Source of the DNA: Actinomycetes bacterium
GTDB taxonomy: Bacteria; Actinomycetota; Acidimicrobiia; Acidimicrobiales; Palsa-688
NCBI GenBank assembly: GCA_021798075.1
Contig: JAJZYO010000164.1
Span: forward strand, 1 to 5,367
Direction of reading: 5' to 3'
DNA: 5,367 nt
Of this stretch, positions 1 through 5,292 are shown piece after piece; the stretch's first letter is position 1; each line of letters opens with the position of its first letter. Made by a program: the position numbers and the translations under genes. The notes below the pieces were generated by a model. It worked only from the letters and a program-made list of their open reading frames with translations, was not told the origin of the DNA and searched no databases.

Positions 1-1
1 C

Positions 2-1393
2 CCCCTGTCGCGCTTCCACAAACGAGCGGTCGTGGTCTCAGGGATGGGCTTTTTCACCGACGCGTATGACCTGTTCGTCATCGCGACGGTGGCGGCTCTC
101 GTCTCGACCCAATGGCACCTCACGACGGCCGAGACGAGCTGGGTCTCAGGGTCGGCTGTCTTAGGTGCTTTCGTGGGCGCCATCGTCTTCGGCCGCCTCG
201 CGGACCTCGGTGGCAGGAAGAAGGTGTACGCCGTAGTCGCTGGGGTGATGGTTATCGGTGCCGTCTCTTCGGCCCTCGCACCCAACTTGCTCGTGCTCAT
301 ACTGGCCCGCTTCGTGCTCGGCTTGGGCATCGGTGGCGACTACCCCGTATCTGCCGTCTTGATGAGCGAGTACTCCAACCGCAATGACCGTGGCCGCCTC
401 GTGAGCATGGTCTTTTCGATGCAAGCACTCGGCCTGGTCGTGGGCCCCTTGGTCGCGCTCGGCCTCCTCGAGTCCCATGTCAGCCACGACCTCACCTGGC
501 GGCTTCTACTTGCGCTGGGCGCGGTACCGGCACTCGCCGTCATATACCTGCGCACCAAGATGCCGGAGTCACCGAGGTTCCAGGCAGAAGTGCAGGGGCG
601 AGCAGCCCAAGCCGCGGAAGGGATCGCGGCCTTCTCCGGGGGAGTCGTACCCGCTCTTCCACGGCGGGCACCGGTACTGAAGGCCGTCCCCGGCGACAGC
701 CTCCCGAGGCCCAGGGTGCGCGCGACGGGCTCGAAGATGTTCAGGTTGGTCGTGGGCACAGCGGGTACCTGGTTCGTGTTCGATTACGCGTATTACGGCA
801 ACACCCTTTCGCTACCGGTCATCTTGAAGGGGGTCGACCCCGGGGCCACCGTGACCGCCAAGTTGATGTGGTCTCTGGCGATGTTCGTCGTCTTCGCGGT
901 GCCAGGCTACATAGCCGCGATCTTGTGGATGGACCGAGTCGGGCACCGGAAGCTTCAGTCCTTGGGTTTCGGCGCACTTGTGCTGGCATTCTTGGGCCTT
1001 GCCGCCATTCCCGCCCTGACGGCGAGCATCGGGGCGTTTGTAGCGGTGTTCGGGGTCAGCTACTTCTTTGTGGAGTTCGGCCCCAACACGACGACTTTCG
1101 TCCTGCCATCAGAGGTTTTTCCCGTGTACTGGCGTGCCACGGGCCACGGGCTCGCCGCCGGGCTGGGCAAGCTCGGTGCCTTCGCCGGGGTCTTCCTCGT
1201 CCCGGCCTTCGAGGCGCGTCTGGGTCTGCGCCCGATGCTGGCAATCGCGGCCGGCGCAGCACTATTCGGGCTCGTCCTCACGCGCCTTCTCCCCGAACCT
1301 GCCCAGAAGGCGCTCGGGCAGGTCTCCCCGGCCTCGTACCAGCCCGTGCCAGAAGACGGGCTGGCAGTTGCTGACGAGGGCGCCGTCGCCTAG
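2..1393 (+). CDS. MFS phosphate:H+ symporter (PHS family), 5' partial
   Basis: Probable inner-membrane inorganic phosphate:proton symporter of the major facilitator superfamily, PHS family (Pho84-like). Seen near the N-terminus: the family block SGMGFFTDAYDLFVI in TM1, the MFS loop motif GRLADLGGRKK between TM2 and TM3, the signature GIGGDYPVSAVLMSEY in TM4, PESPRF after TM6, a long polar central loop, FDYAYYGNTLS in TM7, and GPNTTTFVLPSEVFP followed by RATGHGLAAGLGKLGA in TM10-11. About 12 hydrophobic segments are present. The first start codon in frame is GTG at 32, but it lacks a Shine-Dalgarno sequence and would begin inside TM1. The frame is open to the left edge and encodes PLSRFHKRAV first, as expected for homologues, so the gene is truncated by the window. 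It converges on the phoU-like gene and overlaps its stop. The family call is firm; the substrate is inferred from the signature and the PhoU neighbour. Confidence 0.9.
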   Translation, partial: PLSRFHKRAVVVSGMGFFTDAYDLFVIATVAALVSTQWHLTTAETSWVSGSAVLGAFVGAIVFGRLADLGGRKKVYAVVAGVMVIGAVSSALAPNLLVLILARFVLGLGIGGDYPVSAVLMSEYSNRNDRGRLVSMVFSMQALGLVVGPLVALGLLESHVSHDLTWRLLLALGAVPALAVIYLRTKMPESPRFQAEVQGRAAQAAEGIAAFSGGVVPALPRRAPVLKAVPGDSLPRPRVRATGSKMFRLVVGTAGTWFVFDYAYYGNTLSLPVILKGVDPGATVTAKLMWSLAMFVVFAVPGYIAAILWMDRVGHRKLQSLGFGALVLAFLGLAAIPALTASIGAFVAVFGVSYFFVEFGPNTTTFVLPSEVFPVYWRATGHGLAAGLGKLGAFAGVFLVPAFEARLGLRPMLAIAAGAALFGLVLTRLLPEPAQKALGQVSPASYQPVPEDGLAVADEGAVA

Positions 1394-2013
1394 CGGTCCC
1401 GGTTGCCAGGCAGCTGCTCGACCCGCCTGGCCAGGTTTACGGCGTGGTCACCAAGGCGCTCGTAGAAGCGGCCCAACAGCGTGACCTGGGCCGCCACGGA
1501 GGCTGGCATAGCCGACGAGGCAACTTCACGGGTCAGGCGGTCGAGCAAGATGTCGAGCTCTTCGTCGGCTTCGTCCAACTCCCCGGCTACCGGTCCCGGG
1601 CCCAGGTAGCCGCGGGCTGCTTCGCCCCACATCTCCAGGGCTACATCTGACATGCGCTGCACAACCCCCCGGCTCACAGCCGACATGTCGGGACCGATAT
1701 CGGTCACTGCTCGCTGAGCGATGTGCTCCGCAAGGTCCGCGCTCCTCTCAAGCTCGCTCAGCACCGACAAGACCACCACGAGCCGCCTGAGACGTCCATT
1801 GTCGCCGGCAAGGACGTCGAGCTCCTCCCAGATCCGCCGGCTGACGTCACCGGTAAGGGCGTCGACGGCCTTGTCCATGGCGACTACCCGGCCGGCGCCC
1901 TCCCTGTCTCCAGACAGGAGCGCCTCAGTGGAACGGGCGAGGGCCTGGCTGACGAGGCCGAACAGGTGCACTACGTCACGGTCCACGGGGTCCAAGGCTG
2001 CGCTGTCGTCCAT
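1390..2013 (-). CDS. phoU: PhoU-family phosphate signalling regulator
   Basis: A 207-residue all-helical protein of the PhoU family, close to the usual length of about 220. PhoU proteins are cytoplasmic, bind metal clusters, and link phosphate transporter state to a sensor kinase, repressing the Pho response when phosphate is plentiful. Two PhoU helical-bundle repeats are visible. The first carries ELERSADLAEHIA at about residues 87-99 and the second RFYERLGDHAVNLARRV at 182-198. Each has the metal-binding ExxxD pattern (E89/D93 and E185/D189). The start is ATG at 2013; an in-frame TAG lies four codons upstream, so no longer start is possible. No good Shine-Dalgarno sequence precedes it. A PHO-box-like repeat sits about 65 bp upstream. 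No PstSCAB or two-component genes are in view; the adjacent phosphate carrier is an MFS symporter, which suggests PhoU here may serve that transporter. Family assignment is strong and partner assignment is inferred. Confidence 0.9.
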   Translation of the reverse strand: MDDSAALDPVDRDVVHLFGLVSQALARSTEALLSGDREGAGRVVAMDKAVDALTGDVSRRIWEELDVLAGDNGRLRRLVVVLSVLSELERSADLAEHIAQRAVTDIGPDMSAVSRGVVQRMSDVALEMWGEAARGYLGPGPVAGELDEADEELDILLDRLTREVASSAMPASVAAQVTLLGRFYERLGDHAVNLARRVEQLPGNRDR

Positions 2014-2055
2014 TACAAGGTTCTACCCGCGCTCGGCGCTTCTGTGGTGGATTTC

Positions 2056-2099
2056 GTTAATGTCCACGTTGCCCACCGTTCACCTCTTGTTCAACTAGA
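2056..2099. promoter_or_regulatory. Putative PHO box: 11-bp-phased GTTCACC-like direct repeats
   Basis: On the + strand, GTTCACC (2078-2084) and GTTCAAC (2089-2095) stand exactly 11 bp apart. The same 11-bp phase places GTTAATG at 2056 and a weak CGTTGCC at 2067. Streptomyces PhoP binds PHO boxes built from 11-nt direct repeat units with a conserved GTTCACC-like core of 7 nt, which matches this arrangement. The site lies in the 150-bp gap upstream of the phoU-like gene, in the right place to control it. Orientation relative to the promoter is opposite to phoU, and no convincing -10/-35 pair is visible. Two units are strong, one partial and one weak. Confidence 0.55.
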
Positions 2100-2113
2100 C
2101 AATCAAACAATGG

Positions 2114-2158
2114 CAGCCTCCGACCGGCCCCATCTGAGGCTGAAGCGTCTCGTGACGC
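2114..2158 (-). terminator. Tandem hairpins after the encapsulin gene, possible terminator
   Basis: Two stem-loops follow the encapsulin stop codon on the - strand. The first is a perfect 5-bp stem GCGTC/GACGC with a 4-nt loop (2145-2149 with 2154-2158), only 5 bp after the stop. The second is a 7-bp stem, CAGCCTC with GAGGCTG (2114-2120 with 2136-2142) and a 15-nt loop. After the second stem the - strand reads CCATTGTTTGATTG, which is T-rich for this genome but not a clean U-tract. They probably end the DyP-encapsulin transcript before the phoU promoter region. Confidence 0.4.
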
Positions 2159-2163
2159 GACTG

Positions 2164-2961
2164 CTAGGGATGAAGGGTGACCGCCGCCTCCGGGGTGACG
2201 ACGTGGAAGCTGAAGCTCTCCTCCAAGTAAAGCCGAACACCTTCGCCGTCGTGGGAGCTGTAGCCGATCGAGAGGTCTTGACCGCACTCGAAGACGAAGT
2301 CACCGCCCCGGAGGCTCACCACCAACGCCCCGCTGACGCCCGGTGCCCGCACGAGAGGGCCGCCCGCGATCTTCGCGAGGTGCTCGGAAAGGGAGTAGCC
2401 ACCGTGCTCGGTCGTCTCGGAAACCAGACGGTACTGATCTGGGCCGAGGGCTATCCCGTAGGGCCCGCTTACGCCGCTCGCGAGCAGCACCTGCACGGCC
2501 GTCGCGACCCGTGCGGGGTAATCTGCTGGCGACGCCCCCAATGCGACCTTGGGGTGAGGCGACGCGTCGGCAATGCCGCCGAAGGCCCCTTGCCAGCCGT
2601 AAAAGACGGCGACGTTCTCAGCGATCGCAACCTGGCGGGCCGCGCGGTCGAGCCCTCCGAGGTCTACGGCCTTGGCGCCCCGGTCGATGTCGTCGAGCGT
2701 GGCCCTGGCGACTGTGAACTCTGCCCGCAGCTCGACCAAGGGAAGGAGCACTCTCTGCAACGCCGATACGCCCTCCACGGCTGATGGCAGGGAGCCGGCA
2801 CGGCCGAGACTTGTGGCCGAGTAGTGCCACCCATTGGGGCCTTTGAAGTCGACTAGGCGGCGGGCGGCCAAAGCGACTGTCACCTGCTGCCTTGCCTCTT
2901 CGTCCAGTAAGTCCCACCCTTCGTCGCTGATCGGTGCGAGTTGGCGAAGCAGATGGTTCAT
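2164..2961 (-). CDS. enc: Family 1 encapsulin shell protein
   Basis: Encapsulin nanocompartment shell protein of the linocin-M18/CFP29 group with the HK97 phage capsid fold. Many copies self-assemble into a hollow icosahedral shell (60 subunits in the small T=1 members) that holds enzymes with a C-terminal cargo peptide. Its 265 residues equal my recollection of mycobacterial CFP29. Seen: the N-terminal block MNHLLRQLAPISDEGWDLLD (residues 1-20), which in known structures helps form the interior cargo-binding site; VDFKGPNGWHYSAT at 37-50; the central GPYGIALGPDQY at 167-178; and the C-terminal block with DLSIGY (229-234) and EESFSFHVV (247-255). Start ATG at 2961 is preceded 8 nt upstream by AAGGAG (2970-2975). 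The gene begins 3 bp after the peroxidase stop, so the two form one operon and the peroxidase is its cargo. No transmembrane segments or signal peptide; cytoplasmic. Confidence 0.96.
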   Translation of the reverse strand: MNHLLRQLAPISDEGWDLLDEEARQQVTVALAARRLVDFKGPNGWHYSATSLGRAGSLPSAVEGVSALQRVLLPLVELRAEFTVARATLDDIDRGAKAVDLGGLDRAARQVAIAENVAVFYGWQGAFGGIADASPHPKVALGASPADYPARVATAVQVLLASGVSGPYGIALGPDQYRLVSETTEHGGYSLSEHLAKIAGGPLVRAPGVSGALVVSLRGGDFVFECGQDLSIGYSSHDGEGVRLYLEESFSFHVVTPEAAVTLHP

Positions 2962-2964
2962 TGC

Positions 2965-3990
2965 TCAGGCTCCTTTCAGGCTACCTATGGACAGCGAGCC
3001 CCCTCCTGGCGCCTCTAGCGGCCGCGGGACGCTCTCCCTGACGGGGTGGGCGGCTTCTCCGCCACTTTCCAAGAAATCGATTGTCGGCACAAAGAAAAGC
3101 CCGCCCGTCACCGCGGTCGAGAAGTCAAGCACCCGGTCGTAGTTGCCAGGTGGCCGGCCCACGAACATATTGCCCAACATCTCTTCGATGACCGAGGGGT
3201 CCTTGGCATAAGCGATGTAGTAAGTCCCGTACTCACCCGTGCCTGCTTGACCGAAGGGCATGTTGAGCCGAAAGATCTCTTTCTCTTCACCGGCCTCGTC
3301 CACGATCGTGTTTAGCGCTACGTGGGAGTTCGAAGGCTTCACGTCGTCGGGCAACTCGACGTCGGAAAGCTTGGTGCGGCCTATGACCATCTCTTGGTCC
3401 TCTACCGGAAGTGAGCCCCAGCTCTTCAAGTCGTGGAGGTACTTTTGGACAACGACGTAGCTGCCACCGCGAAAGCCCGCGTCCTCGTCGCCGACTTCGA
3501 CTGCTGCGGCAGCCTTTCCCCCGGTTGGGTTCTCCGTGCCGTCAACGAAGCCGAGCAGGTCACGCGCGTCGAAGGACTTGAAACCGTGGACTTCGTCTTC
3601 GACCTTTACGCACCCTCGAAGAGTGCTGAGGAGCCGCTCCGCGAGCCCGAAGCAAAGGTCGAAGCGCTGAGCCCGGATGTGGAACAGGAGGTCGCCCGGC
3701 GTGGCGACAGCCGTATGCTTTGGCCCGACCACCTCCTGGAAGGGGTGCAACCGTGCGGGGCGAGGAGGCCCAAAGAGCCGGTCCCACGCCGCCGAGCCAA
3801 CCCCGACAACACAGGTCAGAGCGCCCTCTGGGACCTTGAAGCCGACCGAACGGACCAGAGCACCGAGGTCCGATAGCACTTGGCGCACGGGGGGCTCCGA
3901 GGCGGGCTCGACCGTCGCAACGAGGAAGATGGCCGCTTCGGTCAGCGGCGAAAGTACCGCCTGAGGTTCGGCTTCTCCCACAATTTGCAC
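2965..3990 (-). CDS. dyp: DyP-type heme peroxidase with encapsulin cargo-loading peptide
   Basis: Dye-decolorizing peroxidase, a heme enzyme that uses hydrogen peroxide to oxidise dyes, phenolics and other donors; B-type by length (341 residues) and by encapsulin association. Seen: the DyP motif GFVDGTENP at 147-155 with the distal Asp at 150; the likely proximal heme ligand His223 in SNSHVALN; and RLNMPFG at 241-247, giving the distal Arg241 and Asn243 known from DypB. A Gly/Pro-rich linker from about 305 leads to the C-terminal GGGSLSIGSLKGA (329-341), a canonical encapsulin cargo-loading peptide, so the enzyme should be packaged in the shell encoded 3 bp downstream. The longest start is GTG at 3990; an in-frame TGA (4041-4039) blocks extension. 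A second GTG at 3981 is preceded by AAGGTG with 6-nt spacing and may be the true start, giving 338 residues. All key catalytic residues are present. No signal peptide. Confidence 0.96.
   Translation of the reverse strand: MQIVGEAEPQAVLSPLTEAAIFLVATVEPASEPPVRQVLSDLGALVRSVGFKVPEGALTCVVGVGSAAWDRLFGPPRPARLHPFQEVVGPKHTAVATPGDLLFHIRAQRFDLCFGLAERLLSTLRGCVKVEDEVHGFKSFDARDLLGFVDGTENPTGGKAAAAVEVGDEDAGFRGGSYVVVQKYLHDLKSWGSLPVEDQEMVIGRTKLSDVELPDDVKPSNSHVALNTIVDEAGEEKEIFRLNMPFGQAGTGEYGTYYIAYAKDPSVIEEMLGNMFVGRPPGNYDRVLDFSTAVTGGLFFVPTIDFLESGGEAAHPVRESVPRPLEAPGGGSLSIGSLKGA
2970..2975 (-). promoter_or_regulatory. Encapsulin Shine-Dalgarno inside the cargo-peptide codons
   Basis: On the - strand AAGGAG ends 8 nt before the encapsulin ATG. 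The bases are part of the AAA GGA GCC codons for the final Lys-Gly-Ala of the DyP peroxidase, just before its TGA. The ribosome-binding site therefore overlaps the conserved LKG part of the cargo-loading peptide, and encapsulin translation is likely coupled to peroxidase termination. Confidence 0.8.
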
Positions 3991-4000
3991 CTTATCCCGC

Positions 4001-4050
4001 CAGGCGGCCCAGTCAGGCGGCCCAGTCAGGCGGCCCAGTCAGGCGGCCCA
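4001..4050. repeat. 13-bp tandem repeat, about 3.8 copies, ahead of the DyP gene
   Basis: The unit CAGGCGGCCCAGT occurs three times without mismatch (4001-4013, 4014-4026, 4027-4039), followed by 11 bases of a fourth copy (4040-4050). On the - strand the array ends 10 bp upstream of the peroxidase GTG at 3990, so it lies in the 5' leader or promoter of the DyP-encapsulin operon. The period is not a multiple of three and a stop codon falls inside it in the peroxidase frame, so it is not coding there. Perfect copies suggest recent expansion by slippage, and copy number may vary between strains. Each unit holds GGCGGCC, which could favour RNA structure or serve as a repeated protein site; neither is demonstrated. 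Confidence 0.9.
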
Positions 4051-4089
4051 GGATTACCAGACCGAGCTTGAGTGGGCAAAGCTGAGGTC

Positions 4090-4314
4090 ATGAACGCGAT
4101 CACCGTCTACGGCGTCGTGGTGCTGGTCTTCATGATGGCGATGTACTCGCTTGAAGGCCGCCACCGCAGATATGTCGCCATGTTTGCACTCGGCTGCGCC
4201 CTGTCGTCGAGCTATGGCTTTGCCTCGGGCGCATGGCCCTTTGGCGCAGTCGAAGCCATTTGGAGTCTCATAGCTCTGCGCCGCTTCCTGACAGCACCGC
4301 GCGCCGCCACCTGA
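4090..4314 (+). CDS. Small membrane protein of unknown function
   Basis: A 74-residue hydrophobic protein whose function I do not recognise. It has a strong N-terminal membrane segment (about residues 4-19, ITVYGVVVLVFMMAMY). A short basic stretch follows (EGRHRR, 22-27), then a second hydrophobic stretch (29-48, with ALGCALSSSYGFASG) and a third weaker one (51-64, FGAVEAIWSLIAL), before a basic tail. This fits a two- or three-pass inner-membrane protein. I chose ATG at 4090 because it places the first membrane segment at the N-terminus. GTG at 4072 would add six residues, MGKAEV, and cannot be excluded; neither has a clear Shine-Dalgarno, although GAGG sits very close to the ATG. It is divergent from the DyP operon and convergent with the metal efflux gene, so it is probably expressed alone. 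Coding is supported by the sharp membrane pattern; similar short proteins occur in actinobacteria as hypothetical proteins. Confidence 0.7.
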   Translation: MNAITVYGVVVLVFMMAMYSLEGRHRRYVAMFALGCALSSSYGFASGAWPFGAVEAIWSLIALRRFLTAPRAAT

Positions 4315-4355
4315 CATCAGGGGTGGCGGCCACGCTGGCGGTCAGGGGTGGCGGC
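4303..4355. terminator. Inverted and direct repeats between convergent genes, possible shared terminator
   Basis: GCCGCCACC (4303-4311) and GGTGGCGGC (4322-4330) are perfect inverted arms, and inside them TGA and TCA (4312-4314 with 4317-4319) can pair as well. The left arm overlaps the last codons and stop of the small membrane protein. The right arm belongs to TCAGGGGTGGCGGC (4317-4330), which is repeated exactly at 4342-4355, where it covers the end of the metal efflux gene. The left arm can therefore pair with either copy. The position between two converging stops fits a bidirectional terminator, but no U-tract follows on either strand. Confidence 0.45.
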
Positions 4356-5292
4356 TGCGCTCGTGCGCCGCATGGCTCGCCGGCTCTAGTTGGAAGGTGG
4401 AGTGCTCGACGTCGAAGTGGCTGCCCAGGCAGGCCTGCAGCGCGTCGAGGATTTGGGGGGCGTGGCCGGAGGCAAAACAGTGGTCCTCCACGACGACGTG
4501 CGCCGACAGAGTCGGCAACTCGGAGGTGACCGTCCAGGCATGCAGGTCGTGGACGCCAAGGACGTGGTCCACCCCTGCAACGTGGGCCCGCACCTGGTCA
4601 AGGGAGACGCCGTCGGGGGCAGCCTGCAGGAGGATCCGGCCGGAGTCACGAAGCAGACCCCAGGCCGTGCGGGCCATCAGAGCCGAGACGAAGAGGGAAG
4701 CGATTGCGTCCGCTCGCGACCAGCCGGTGAGCACGATGGCGAGCCCTGCCGCCGCAGTGCCGATGAAGGCATAAAGGTCCGTCACTGTGTGGGCGAAAGC
4801 GCCCCTCACGTTGAGGCCCGTGCGGTCTGCGCGCGCCAGCACGACTGTAGCGGCCACGTTGACGACGGCTCCGGCCAGGGCGACCACGAGCACGACCAAG
4901 CCCTCGACTCCCGCTGGGCTGACAAGTCGCCGCACCGCTTCGACGGTGATGACGCCAGCGACCACGACGAGGCCTACGCCGTTGCCCGCCGCCGAGAGGA
5001 TTTCCGCTCGCTTCAGCCCGAAGGTCCAGATCCCTCCCGGTGCCCGGGCCGAGAGCCGCGCCGCCCAAAGCGCTGCTCCCAGGGCAACGACGTCAGCGAG
5101 CATGTGCCCGGCGTCTGAATAAAGCGCCAGCGAACCCGAGATGGCGGCGGCGATGACCTCACCCGCCATGAAGGCGCAGATCATGGCCAGGGCGAAGACG
5201 AGGTACCGCACATCTGCCTGGCCCGTCATCACTTCGACCCCTGGCTGGCCGTCGTGGCCCGCTGACGCCGGACGCCCGTGGCCCTCAACCAT
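4342..5292 (-). CDS. CDF-family metal cation efflux protein (CzcD/ZitB-like)
   Basis: Inner-membrane cation diffusion facilitator that exports zinc or a related divalent metal in exchange for protons, working as a dimer. The 316 residues contain about six membrane segments (roughly 30-52, 60-80, 98-120, 130-153, 165-189, 193-212) and a cytoplasmic C-terminal domain. Both transport-site motifs are intact: HxxxD in TM2 (H63-D67, in SDAGHMLAD) and in TM5 (H168-D172, in AFAHTVTDLYAF). The C-terminal domain has GVHDLHAW (246-253). This pattern is typical of zinc-type CDFs; the exact metal is not fixed. The frame is open further upstream (ATG at 5358 and beyond), but ATG at 5292 has AGGAGG 6 nt before it, and the longer N-terminus is Pro/Thr-rich and unlike the family. 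The ATG overlaps the stop of the upstream His-rich frame by 8 bp, giving translational coupling. It lacks the long His-rich tail many CDFs carry at the N-terminus. Confidence 0.93.
   Translation of the reverse strand: MVEGHGRPASAGHDGQPGVEVMTGQADVRYLVFALAMICAFMAGEVIAAAISGSLALYSDAGHMLADVVALGAALWAARLSARAPGGIWTFGLKRAEILSAAGNGVGLVVVAGVITVEAVRRLVSPAGVEGLVVLVVALAGAVVNVAATVVLARADRTGLNVRGAFAHTVTDLYAFIGTAAAGLAIVLTGWSRADAIASLFVSALMARTAWGLLRDSGRILLQAAPDGVSLDQVRAHVAGVDHVLGVHDLHAWTVTSELPTLSAHVVVEDHCFASGHAPQILDALQACLGSHFDVEHSTFQLEPASHAAHERSRHP

Noticed and set aside
32..34. GTG as the true start of the phosphate symporter
   Set aside because: It has no ribosome-binding site, would begin within TM1, and the frame continues upstream with residues expected in homologues; the gene is better read as truncated by the edge.
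1723..2784. A 353-codon + strand open frame antisense to phoU and encapsulin
   Set aside because: It runs across two clearly recognisable - strand genes and the gap between them. Its translation has no membrane, domain or motif pattern. Long antisense frames are expected in GC-rich DNA.
4001..4050. CRISPR array
   Set aside because: The 13-bp units are directly adjacent with no spacers and there are no cas genes; it is a simple tandem repeat.
4053..4079. Possible - strand promoter for the DyP operon (TTGCCC at 4079-4074, GGTAAT at 4058-4053)
   Set aside because: Each box matches consensus at only about four of six positions and the spacer is 15 bp, so this is too weak to annotate.
4054..4317. 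An 87-codon - strand frame opposite the small membrane protein
   Set aside because: It is polar and His/Ala-rich without a pattern, while the + strand frame has well-defined membrane segments. It would also lie over the DyP upstream region.
4390..5118. A 242-codon + strand open frame antisense to the CDF gene
   Set aside because: The - strand frame has intact CDF motifs and membrane segments; the + frame is a compositional shadow with no recognisable protein pattern.
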